Positions 18,035 to 25,739 of a DNA stretch of 57,555 nucleotides are shown piece by piece; positions within the stretch are counted from its first letter, which is position 1; every line of letters starts with the position of its first letter. Source of the DNA: Ignavibacteria bacterium. Lineage in GTDB: Bacteria > Bacteroidota > Ignavibacteria > SZUA-365. Location: positions 1-57,555 of the forward strand of contig PKTF01000371.1 of the NCBI GenBank assembly GCA_002869275.1, written 5' to 3'. A program made the translations under genes and the position numbers. The notes beneath the pieces were generated by a model. The model made no database searches. It was given only the letters and a program-made list of their open reading frames with translations, and was not told the origin of the DNA.

Positions 18035-20065
18035 ATGAAAAAACTGTTTCTGCTCGTCGTTCTTCTGGCGTTCGCCGGAACGACTCAGGCACAGCAGGCT
18101 GTCGTCCAGACACCTGAAGCCCCGCAGCACTTGATCCTCGGAAAGGACCAGGCGCCTGCTATGACGATTGAACAGCAATTACTTCCCATGAACGAGCCGC
18201 TGACGTACGATCGTGCACGCAATTCAGCCAGTTCGCTCAATAAGGCCGCGCAGTTCGACCTCTTCGAGATCGGTCTCATGGCGAACACGTACGCGATGAT
18301 CGGCGACAGCCGTGTTCAGATCGCCTGCAATCCGAAGAATGACGATGTTGCGGTGATTTTCCGTGGCAACGATCGTTCCTCCTCGGGCGACGGTAACACG
18401 CTGTACATTCGCTACTCCACCGACGGTGGTGCAACCTGGGGTTCCCAGGGCGACAACATTGCAACAACCGCCAGCCCCCGCTACCCGAACATCTTCCTGC
18501 CGACCAGCGGCAGCCCGAGCACCGCAGTTCTGTGGCCGCAGGTCATTCAGTTCGGCGACGGTTCCAGCGGATTTGGCGATGTATACAGCATGAAGTCAGA
18601 TATCGGCAATGGCAACCCGTCCTACGGCGCCTTCCCGACTCCGCCCAACTGGTCGATCCCCTACCAGATCATTGAAGATCAGACCACCGGCGAACTCTTC
18701 TCGCTCGCACTCGCTCTCGAGCCTGCCAATGGCGCCTCGACCGGCGAACTTTTCGTCATTCGTTCCGCCGATGCCGGCGCAAGCTGGGCCCCGGTGACCT
18801 TTGACAATCCTGCGTACACCAGCGACCTGATTCCGAACGGATACTTCGGCGGCAGCCTCCGCCTGGAGATTTCTCCGGACGGCAGCACGATGATCATGGC
18901 CTTCCCACTGATCATCGAAAGCGAGCCCGGCCGCGCCTTCCTGCTGGATGAGAACCATGAAATCGCATGGCGCGTATCCACTGACAAGGGCGCCACGTGG
19001 GGCGAACTGCAGCGCATGAGCCCCTCGGGCGACGCCGATCTTCCTGCACCGCTCAACACCACGTGTGCGATGGCATGGGATTTCGATCTGACGATCGATT
19101 ACATGAACCGCCCGCACTTCCTGGTCGTGCTCTCCGCAGACCTCAATCCGTTTGATCCGTTTGCAGAAGCACCGACGGATTCCACCATCAACCTCATTCA
19201 TGTCGACTCGACGTTCGCCAGTGAGGTCACGATTGTTGACGGCAACTGGAAGGTCTTCCCGATTGGTCCCGTCCGCCGCGTGCGTACCGACCGCGCATCC
19301 TTCACCGCCGGATCGATGGACGATACGCCGGCCGTGTTCCGCAACGAGCCCAAGTGGGCCCGCAGCCTCGACGGAAAGAAAGTCTACGCGAAGTGGACCT
19401 CTTCGATCTTCAGCTGGCGCATTGGTGATGTTGCCGGACAGGCAACCCTGTTCGCCGATACGATCCACCAGGTCTATGTAAACGGACGTCACGTGGACAG
19501 CAAGTCCCTCGACGCCTGGACCAACAAATGGGACTACGCGAACCCTGACAACAATACCTACGAGATGGACAGCCTCATGCGCGCCACGGCCCTTGAGGAC
19601 GTCGATGCCAAGTACACGAAGATCGCCCGCTACGCCGGTAACGACGGCCGTCTGCACATCATCTTCACCGAATGGGGTGTTGGTGAGACCGTTGATGATG
19701 ATCCTCTGTATACGGATCAGACCGTCTGGTACCTGCAGAGCGACGATGTCGTTGTGGCAGTGTCCGATGTCGCGAGTGTTGAGCAGATCGACAGCCGCCC
19801 CGGCGACTTCACTCTGCATCAGAACTTCCCGAACCCCTTCAATCCTAGCACCTCGATTTCCTTCACGCTGCCGGCAGCCAGCCATGTCTCCCTGCGCGTG
19901 TACAATCTGCTCGGACAGGAAGTGGCAACGCTCGTGGATGAGTACCGCAGTGCCGGTACCCACAGCGCGACCTTCGACGCCAGCGAGCTGAGCACCGGTA
20001 TGTATATCTACCGTCTCGAAAGCGGCTCCAACAGCGTCTCCCGCAAGATGATGCTCAACAAATAA
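18035..20065 (+). CDS. Secreted Asp-box (BNR-like) protein with T9SS sorting domain, paralog 1
   Basis: A 676-residue protein. Signal peptide MKKLFLLVVLLAFAGTTQAQQ. Asp-box motifs typical of sialidase-like beta-propellers occur as 'YSTDGGATWGSQ', 'RSADAGASWAPV' and 'VSTDKGATWGEL'. The C-terminal 85 residues are a T9SS type A domain: 'LHQNFPNPFNPSTSISFTLP', 'VYNLLGQEVATLVD' and 'LSTGMYIYRLESG'. I see no sialidase catalytic arginine set, so enzymatic activity is doubtful. ATG 18035 has an AGGAG site upstream; the open frame from 17765 is rejected as an artefact. The next gene is a close paralog. Confidence 0.85.
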   Translation: MKKLFLLVVLLAFAGTTQAQQAVVQTPEAPQHLILGKDQAPAMTIEQQLLPMNEPLTYDRARNSASSLNKAAQFDLFEIGLMANTYAMIGDSRVQIACNPKNDDVAVIFRGNDRSSSGDGNTLYIRYSTDGGATWGSQGDNIATTASPRYPNIFLPTSGSPSTAVLWPQVIQFGDGSSGFGDVYSMKSDIGNGNPSYGAFPTPPNWSIPYQIIEDQTTGELFSLALALEPANGASTGELFVIRSADAGASWAPVTFDNPAYTSDLIPNGYFGGSLRLEISPDGSTMIMAFPLIIESEPGRAFLLDENHEIAWRVSTDKGATWGELQRMSPSGDADLPAPLNTTCAMAWDFDLTIDYMNRPHFLVVLSADLNPFDPFAEAPTDSTINLIHVDSTFASEVTIVDGNWKVFPIGPVRRVRTDRASFTAGSMDDTPAVFRNEPKWARSLDGKKVYAKWTSSIFSWRIGDVAGQATLFADTIHQVYVNGRHVDSKSLDAWTNKWDYANPDNNTYEMDSLMRATALEDVDAKYTKIARYAGNDGRLHIIFTEWGVGETVDDDPLYTDQTVWYLQSDDVVVAVSDVASVEQIDSRPGDFTLHQNFPNPFNPSTSISFTLPAASHVSLRVYNLLGQEVATLVDEYRSAGTHSATFDASELSTGMYIYRLESGSNSVSRKMMLNK

Positions 20066-20090
20066 GCACCGCATCATCTGATGATTTAAA

Positions 20091-20119
20091 GTCTCCCGCT
20101 TCGGCGGGAGACTTTTTTT
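20091..20119 (+). terminator. Rho-independent terminator after Asp-box paralog 1
   Basis: A perfect 9-bp stem (GTCTCCCGC / GCGGGAGAC) with a TTCG tetraloop is followed by seven T residues. It separates the two paralogous genes into independent transcripts. Confidence 0.95.
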
Positions 20120-20233
20120 GTTACCTTTTTCTCTTCTTTGTGTCAATAGGGCAAACAGGGAGCATTTCGCGACAGACCCGGGCAGCAGCGTTCACGACTC
20201 TCATGTACGCAACCTCAATAGCTGGAGTCCATC

Positions 20234-22288
20234 ATGGTTATCCGGATAGCTACCGCTTTGTGCCTTTTCGTCATTCTTGTATTCACAGCCACAGCGCAGC
20301 AGCAAACAACGGTTGCCTCGTCCATTCTCGAGGTGTCTCCTTCCAGCCTTGCTGCTGATCGTTCCGCTGCCTCTGTTCCCGTGACCGGCAACTTTCAGGA
20401 GACGCGTGTAAAGGCCCCACCTCTTTCGGTTCGATCCAGTCGGCCCGCGGCGATGTATCGCAGCACGGTTCCCGTGGGACAGACCGAGATCGGAGTCATG
20501 GCCAACACCTGGTGCATGATCGGGGGTGAACGGAATCAGATCGCCTGTGATCCCCTGTCAGAGAGAGTGGCCATCGTATTCCGCGGCAACGACCGGGGTG
20601 AAAGCGATGGTAACACCCTGTACATTCGTCATTCCGACAACCACGGGGCGACCTGGTCACCACGGGGAGATAACATGGCAACCAGTGCAAATCCCCGATA
20701 CCCTAATATCTGCCTTCCGCACGCGACGGGAAGTGCGTCGGCGCATACCGCCCTCACCTGGGCACAGGTCGTGGGCTTCGGTGACGGCAGCGACGGGTTC
20801 GGAGAAATCCATTCCATGAAAGCCGCACTGGACAACAGCAACCCTCTTTACAGCACGGTGGTCACGCCCCCCAACTGGGGTATCCCATCCGAGATTATCG
20901 CAGACCAGGTCAGCGGCGCGCTGTACTGTGTCTCCGAAGCCATTGAGCCCGCAAACGGTGCATTCACCGACGAACATTACATCATGACCTCCACCGACGG
21001 CGGTGAGACATGGCAGCCCGTGAGTCTGAGCAACCCGGTATTTACCGGAGACCTCGTTCCCAACGGTTTCTTTTCGACGAATATGCGACTCGCCCTTTCG
21101 CCCGATGGTTCGACAATGATTGCCGCATTCGCCCTCATCATCGAAAGTGAGCCCGGGCGCGCCAACATTCTCGACAGCAACCATGAAATCGCCTGGCGGT
21201 ATTCAACGGACAACGGGCAGTCCTGGGGTGAGCTGAATCGTCTCCGGATTTCTGATCTGGCCCAGAAGCCTGATCCGTTCAATGCGAAGTGTACGATGTC
21301 CTGGGATCTGGACGTCGTACTCGATCGCGACAACAGGCCGCATTTTCTTACCGTGTGTTCCGCCGACCTGAATCCCTTCACACCGTTCGATGAAGCGCCG
21401 ACCGATTCCACCATCAACCTTCTGCACGTGGATTCCACGTTCACCACCGAGATCGCCATGACGGGAGACAACACGTGGGCCATGCTGCCGGTCGGTCCGG
21501 CACGCCGCGTACGAATAGACCGCCTGTCCTTCACCGCCGGCACGAACGACGAATCTGCATGGGTATTCCGCAACGAACCACAGTGGGCACGCAGCCATGA
21601 CGGTACGAAGCTGTACGCGAAATGGATATCCCCCATACTATCCTGGCGCGTTGCGAATGTCGCCGGACAGGCAACCCTGTTCGCCGATACCCTGACGCAG
21701 GTCTACGCCAACGGCAGGCATGTCGACAGCCTCAATCTGGATGCCTGGGCATATGAATGGGATTTCGTGATGCCCGACCATAATCCGCCCGAGCTCGACA
21801 GCCTGATGCGCCTCACCGCGCTGGTTGACGTGGGAGCAAAGTTCTCGAAGATTGCGCGGCTCGCCGGCGACAGCGGCGAACTTCATGTCCTGTACGTGGA
21901 ATGGGGTATTGGGGATACTCCGGACGATGATCCTGTCAACAGCGATCAAACAGTCTGGTATCTCCATGATTCAATCATCCCCGATATTCTGCTCGATGCG
22001 GACACCGACGTCTCGCCTCTCCCCGTCACCGTGACGCTCGGTCAGAACTATCCCAATCCGTTCAATCCAGCGACGAGTATTCCTTATTCATTGCCAAGGA
22101 CATCCACTGCCGATCTGCGTGTTTACGACATGCTGGGCCGGGAAGTTGCCGTGCTTGTGAGCGGTGAACAGATGGCCGGAGCGCATCGAGCGGCCTTCGA
22201 TGCAGATGGATTGCCAAGCGGTATGTATCTCTATCGATTGACCACGAATGAAACCAGTACTTCTCGAATTATGATGCTCACGAAATAA
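20234..22288 (+). CDS. Secreted Asp-box (BNR-like) protein with T9SS sorting domain, paralog 2
   Basis: A 684-residue protein, collinear with the upstream gene over nearly its full length ('IGVMANTWCMIGGERNQIACDP', 'VFRGNDRGESDGNTLYIRHSDNHGATW' and 'APTDSTINLLHVDSTF' all have counterparts). It has a signal peptide, Asp-boxes, and a type A sorting domain beginning 'LGQNYPNPFNPATSIPYSLP'. The two are a tandem duplication that has diverged most in the N-terminal 80 residues. Function unknown. The second copy is closed by its own terminator. Confidence 0.85.
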   Translation: MVIRIATALCLFVILVFTATAQQQTTVASSILEVSPSSLAADRSAASVPVTGNFQETRVKAPPLSVRSSRPAAMYRSTVPVGQTEIGVMANTWCMIGGERNQIACDPLSERVAIVFRGNDRGESDGNTLYIRHSDNHGATWSPRGDNMATSANPRYPNICLPHATGSASAHTALTWAQVVGFGDGSDGFGEIHSMKAALDNSNPLYSTVVTPPNWGIPSEIIADQVSGALYCVSEAIEPANGAFTDEHYIMTSTDGGETWQPVSLSNPVFTGDLVPNGFFSTNMRLALSPDGSTMIAAFALIIESEPGRANILDSNHEIAWRYSTDNGQSWGELNRLRISDLAQKPDPFNAKCTMSWDLDVVLDRDNRPHFLTVCSADLNPFTPFDEAPTDSTINLLHVDSTFTTEIAMTGDNTWAMLPVGPARRVRIDRLSFTAGTNDESAWVFRNEPQWARSHDGTKLYAKWISPILSWRVANVAGQATLFADTLTQVYANGRHVDSLNLDAWAYEWDFVMPDHNPPELDSLMRLTALVDVGAKFSKIARLAGDSGELHVLYVEWGIGDTPDDDPVNSDQTVWYLHDSIIPDILLDADTDVSPLPVTVTLGQNYPNPFNPATSIPYSLPRTSTADLRVYDMLGREVAVLVSGEQMAGAHRAAFDADGLPSGMYLYRLTTNETSTSRIMMLTK

Positions 22289-22320
22289 CATCACCCTGTT
22301 GATTGACCACGAGAAGTACA

Positions 22321-22359
22321 AAGCCCCCACCCGTTACCGGATGGGGGCTTGATTTTTTT
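22321..22359 (+). terminator. Rho-independent terminator after Asp-box paralog 2
   Basis: The stem AAGCCCCCACCCG / CGGATGGGGGCTT pairs at 12 of 13 positions around TTAC and is followed by GA and seven T residues. It lies between convergent genes; only the plus orientation has the T-run. Confidence 0.93.
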
Positions 22360-22375
22360 GAACCGCAGCGAGAGA

Positions 22376-23125
22376 TTATTGAGAGATACTGTCGCGAAAA
22401 TTCGCGAGCAGCGCTCCTGATCGCTTCAGACTGTCGAGAATGCTCTCGAAGGCCTCGTGGCGTCCCTGCTTACGCGCCTGTTCGAGCAGATTCTTCTTCA
22501 CGACCTTGGCAAACACCGTGGGAGAAATGTGTGCGTCGCCCTGGGTCACGAAGGTCCCGAAAACATCGTTCTGATACAGGTACCATACATGAAAGCCTTC
22601 GATGATATCGCTCGAAAGGGCCACGCGGGCGACGATCGAGTCCGCCCGATGACGTGAAAGCTGATGCTCAGTCATAAGGTAATTCATGCACAAGGTATAG
22701 TGGTTTTCCCCGCGCGCGACGCGGTGCGGCTCGGGCAGCTCGGCCGTGATTTCATGCAGTTCCTCCCGCTGGGTATCAATGCCGGCCTGCAGAACGAAAA
22801 TCTGCGTCAGCAATTCCTGGCAGGATTCATCTGTTTCGCTGTCGATATGTTCTTCGAGGCGGGCCAGCTGATCTTCAGACAGACCGGTTTCCGGGTCGAG
22901 TATCAGAGCAAGTTTGCGATCCGCACCCACAGTCTGGTTGTAGGACTGCATGATATCGCGGATCTCGGATTGCTGCTCGGCGATGGACTCTGAATGCTCC
23001 TCCGCTTCGCGTGCCATGTTCTGGAATTCCTCAATGCTCATCTGTTTGCCGCCGCAGGCCGTACACAGCACGATTGCGGCCAACAGAAGAATATTGCGAA
23101 ACAACGCGGAATCAATTCGTGTCAT
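22376..23125 (-). CDS. Lipoprotein with coiled-coil segment, function unknown
   Basis: A 249-residue protein with a lipoprotein signal peptide ending in 'VLCTAC', so the mature protein begins at Cys in the outer or inner membrane. The mature N-terminus 'EEFQNMAREAEEHSESIAEQQSEIRDIMQ' is a predicted coiled coil. The remainder is charged and helical with a hydrophilic composition, including 'ETDESCQELLTQIF'. No family recognised. ATG 23125 is chosen; a GTG two codons earlier is possible. It is convergent with the Asp-box gene. Confidence 0.7.
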   Translation of the reverse strand: MTRIDSALFRNILLLAAIVLCTACGGKQMSIEEFQNMAREAEEHSESIAEQQSEIRDIMQSYNQTVGADRKLALILDPETGLSEDQLARLEEHIDSETDESCQELLTQIFVLQAGIDTQREELHEITAELPEPHRVARGENHYTLCMNYLMTEHQLSRHRADSIVARVALSSDIIEGFHVWYLYQNDVFGTFVTQGDAHISPTVFAKVVKKNLLEQARKQGRHEAFESILDSLKRSGALLANFRDSISQ

Positions 23126-23445
23126 AGACACTCACTGAAGATGAAACAACGGTGGTCGAGTGAGACCGCCTCGCGCTAAAGCGCCCGCCGTGACCGGGAA
23201 CGTTTGGTCCGCGGTACATCGGCACCGAAAGCACACTTCAGCGGACAGACAATTCTGTCTGCTGCATGAGGGTGCATGATCAGGGGAAGGCATTCACTCT
23301 TTCACTGCCGCCGGGCAATGAAGGGTCTGAAATCTGCGAAAAAATTCACAAAAAACAAATGGGCACGGCATCTTGTTTTTGTGGGCGTGGCGTCTTGTTT
23401 TTGACTGTGCTTCGGGGTCCACATCAGCCGAAAATCGCGCAGAAA
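23126..23445. other. Intergenic region with a short tandem repeat
   Basis: About 320 nt without a gene. The main structure is a 22-nt period direct repeat of 'GGGC(A/G)(C/T)GGC(A/G)TCTTGTTTTTG' at 23361-23381 and 23383-23403. The TTGTTTTT in each copy is complementary to AAAAACAA just upstream (about 23352-23359), so two alternative hairpins could form. No promoter or terminator is convincing. Confidence 0.4.
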
Positions 23446-24123
23446 TCAAAGTTCGAGCGTTTCGCCGTATTCCATGACCCTGGCCTGCATTCCCTGCGCC
23501 TCGACCTTTTTGGCGAATACCTGAGGATCGGCGGCGATCACGGGGAACGTGTTGTAATGTATTGGAATGGCCAGACCCGGCTTGACAAATTCGACAGCCT
23601 TGACCGCGTCGTCGATGCCCATGGTGAAATTATCTCCGATCGGTGCCATCATACAGTCGATGTGATCGCGCTCACCGATAAGCTGCATGTCGAGAAACAG
23701 TCCGGTATCACCGCAATGATACAGCGTCTTCCCCCCCATTGTGATGACGACGCCCGCGGGTTCGCCCATATACAATCCTTCAGGTGATGAGGAGCCATGA
23801 TGGGCAATGGTGAACTTCACCCTGCCGAACGGGAAATTGTACGCCCCGCCGATATGCATGTTGTGCGCATTGACGCCCTTCTCCGACGCATAGTTGGCGA
23901 GTTCGTTCACGGCGATGATCAGGGCATTCTGCTTTTCGGCAATGTCGAGCGCGTCGCCGAGATGGTCTCCGTGCGCATGGGTCAGTACCACGTACTGCGC
24001 CTTCACGCTGTCGACTGCAAGCGGGGCGGTGGGATTACCGGTGAGAAATGGATCAATCACGACCGTGTGGGTTCCATCATCGAGAAGAAAGGACGAGTGG
24101 CTGAGGTAGGTCAGTTTCAGCAT
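23446..24123 (-). CDS. MBL-fold metal-dependent hydrolase, UPF0173 family
   Basis: A 225-residue metallo-beta-lactamase fold protein. The zinc motif 'LTHAHGDHLGDA' (about residues 48-59), a third ligand His in 'TIAHHGSSSPEG', 'YHCGDTGLF' and the terminal 'IPIHYNTFP' match UPF0173 (YtkL-like) hydrolases, whose natural substrate is unknown. The protein is complete and cytoplasmic. It is divergent from the first glutamate dehydrogenase gene. Confidence 0.92.
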   Translation of the reverse strand: MLKLTYLSHSSFLLDDGTHTVVIDPFLTGNPTAPLAVDSVKAQYVVLTHAHGDHLGDALDIAEKQNALIIAVNELANYASEKGVNAHNMHIGGAYNFPFGRVKFTIAHHGSSSPEGLYMGEPAGVVITMGGKTLYHCGDTGLFLDMQLIGERDHIDCMMAPIGDNFTMGIDDAVKAVEFVKPGLAIPIHYNTFPVIAADPQVFAKKVEAQGMQARVMEYGETLEL

Positions 24124-24235
24124 GATAATTCTCCGAATCTATGGCTTCTGGCGTGTCGGTAAATATAGATGCCCCGTGCCGGGAACGCAATATTCCCTTC
24201 CAGAACGATTTTTTCACCGAAATATCCGAATTTCC

Positions 24236-24266
24236 TTTTTCCCGCCAGGCGATTTCCTTAACTTTG
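24236..24266 (+). promoter_or_regulatory. Putative promoter of glutamate dehydrogenase 1
   Basis: TAACTTTG at 24259-24266 matches TAnnTTTG exactly. The upstream element 19 nt away is TTTT rather than TTTG. The leader to the ATG at 24327 is about 55 nt. An imperfect inverted repeat GGGAA-N7-TTCCC at 24181-24197 lies further upstream and could be an operator. Confidence 0.5.
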
Positions 24267-24326
24267 TGGAAGGGCGTTTTCGTCTCTTACACGTTTTCTT
24301 CAGCAACTATTTGAGAAGGAATCTCA

Positions 24327-25667
24327 ATGGCTACCGCACTGAACGACTTCATGCAGGAAGTCAAGACCAAAAACCCCGGTGAAGCGGAATTTCATCAAGC
24401 CGTGGAAGAGGTTGTGGAAACACTGCTTCCGGTCCTGGACAAACATCCGGAATATCGGAAAGCTCGCATCATGGAACGCATGGTGGAACCGGAACGTGTG
24501 ATCATGTTCCGCGTCCCCTGGATGGCTGACAACGGTGAAGTCCGCGTTAATCGCGGATATCGCATCGAGTTCAGCAGCGCGATCGGTCCCTACAAGGGCG
24601 GACTGCGATTCCATCCCAGCGTTACGCTCAGCATCCTCAAATTCCTGGGATTCGAACAAATCTTCAAAAACAGCCTTACCACCCTCCCCATGGGCGGCGG
24701 TAAGGGCGGCTCGGACTTCGATCCGAAGTTCAAGTCCAAAAACGAAATCATGCGCTTCTGCCAGAGTTTCATGAGCGAACTGTTCCGTCATATCGGACCG
24801 AATACCGACGTACCCGCCGGTGATATCGGTGTGGGCGGACAGGAAATCGGCTACATGTTCGGGCAGTACAAGAAACTGCGCAACTCCTTTGACGGTGTGC
24901 TCACCGGCAAGGGACTCTCCTGGGGCGGAAGCCTCATTCGTCCGGAAGCGACAGGCTTCGGCGTCGTGTATTTCGCCAATGAAATGCTCGCCACGAAGGG
25001 CCAGTCGTTCGAAGGAAAAACCGTCACCATCTCCGGCTTCGGCAACGTCGCCTGGGGCGCCGCGACCAAGGTCAACCAACTCGGCGGCAAGGTCGTGACG
25101 CTCTCCGGTCCTGACGGTTACATCCACGATCCTGACGGTATCAGCGGCGAGAAGATCGAGTACATGCTCGAGCTGCGCGCCAGCAATCAGGACATTGTCG
25201 AACCATACGCTGAGCAGTTCGGTGTGGAATTCGTGCCCAACAAGCACCCGTGGGAAGTCAAGTGCGACATCGCACTGCCCTGCGCCACGCAGAACGAACT
25301 CAACGAGGAAGATGCGAAGAACCTCATCGCCAACGGCTGCCTCTGCATCAGTGAAGGCGCCAACATGCCGACCACTCCGGAAGCTGCGAAGCTCATCCTC
25401 GAATCTGATATTCTGTACGGTCCCGCCAAGGCAGCCAATGCCGGCGGCGTCGCCGTGTCGGGTCTCGAAATGACGCAGAATTCCATCCGCATGAACTGGT
25501 CTCGTGAGGAAGTGGACAACCACCTGCACCGCATCATGAAGAACATCCACCAATCCTGCCTTGTTGCCGCCGATACCTATGGTACGTCGGGGAATTACGT
25601 CGCAGGAGCTAACATCGCCGGCTTCACGAAAGTGGCCGACGCGATGCTCGCACAGGGCGTCGTATAA
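24327..25667 (+). CDS. Glutamate dehydrogenase 1, predicted NAD-type (clostridial-like)
   Basis: A 446-residue hexameric-type glutamate dehydrogenase: L-glutamate + NAD+ + H2O <-> 2-oxoglutarate + NH4+ + NADH. Substrate motifs '[13 protein letters not shown]', '[14 protein letters not shown]' (catalytic Lys) and '[11 protein letters not shown]' (catalytic Asp) are intact. The coenzyme site reads 'SGFGNVAWGAATKV' and 'LSGPDGYIHDPDGI', with Phe238, Pro262 and Asp263. These match the NAD-specific Clostridium symbiosum enzyme at the positions known to set coenzyme choice. The protein differs there from its neighbour GDH 2. GAAGGA lies before the ATG. It converges on the first receiver/ATP-grasp gene through a shared palindromic terminator. 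Confidence 0.95.
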   Translation: MATALNDFMQEVKTKNPGEAEFHQAVEEVVETLLPVLDKHPEYRKARIMERMVEPERVIMFRVPWMADNGEVRVNRGYRIEFSSAIGPYKGGLRFHPSVTLSILKFLGFEQIFKNSLTTLPMGGGKGGSDFDPKFKSKNEIMRFCQSFMSELFRHIGPNTDVPAGDIGVGGQEIGYMFGQYKKLRNSFDGVLTGKGLSWGGSLIRPEATGFGVVYFANEMLATKGQSFEGKTVTISGFGNVAWGAATKVNQLGGKVVTLSGPDGYIHDPDGISGEKIEYMLELRASNQDIVEPYAEQFGVEFVPNKHPWEVKCDIALPCATQNELNEEDAKNLIANGCLCISEGANMPTTPEAAKLILESDILYGPAKAANAGGVAVSGLEMTQNSIRMNWSREEVDNHLHRIMKNIHQSCLVAADTYGTSGNYVAGANIAGFTKVADAMLAQGVV

Positions 25668-25684
25668 TCCGACTACCCGTGTAC

Positions 25685-25720
25685 AAACAAAACACCCCGC
25701 CGCGGCGGGGTGTTTTGTTT
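25685..25720. terminator. 36-bp perfect palindrome, bidirectional terminator
   Basis: The 36 bases are an exact palindrome with arms AAACAAAACACCCCGCCG and its complement. Each strand therefore shows an A-rich lead, a GC stem and a T-rich tail (TGTTTTGTTT). It terminates GDH 1 on the plus strand and the convergent receiver/ATP-grasp gene on the minus strand. Confidence 0.95.
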
Positions 25721-25739
25721 TATGGTTGATGTTCGCGAA

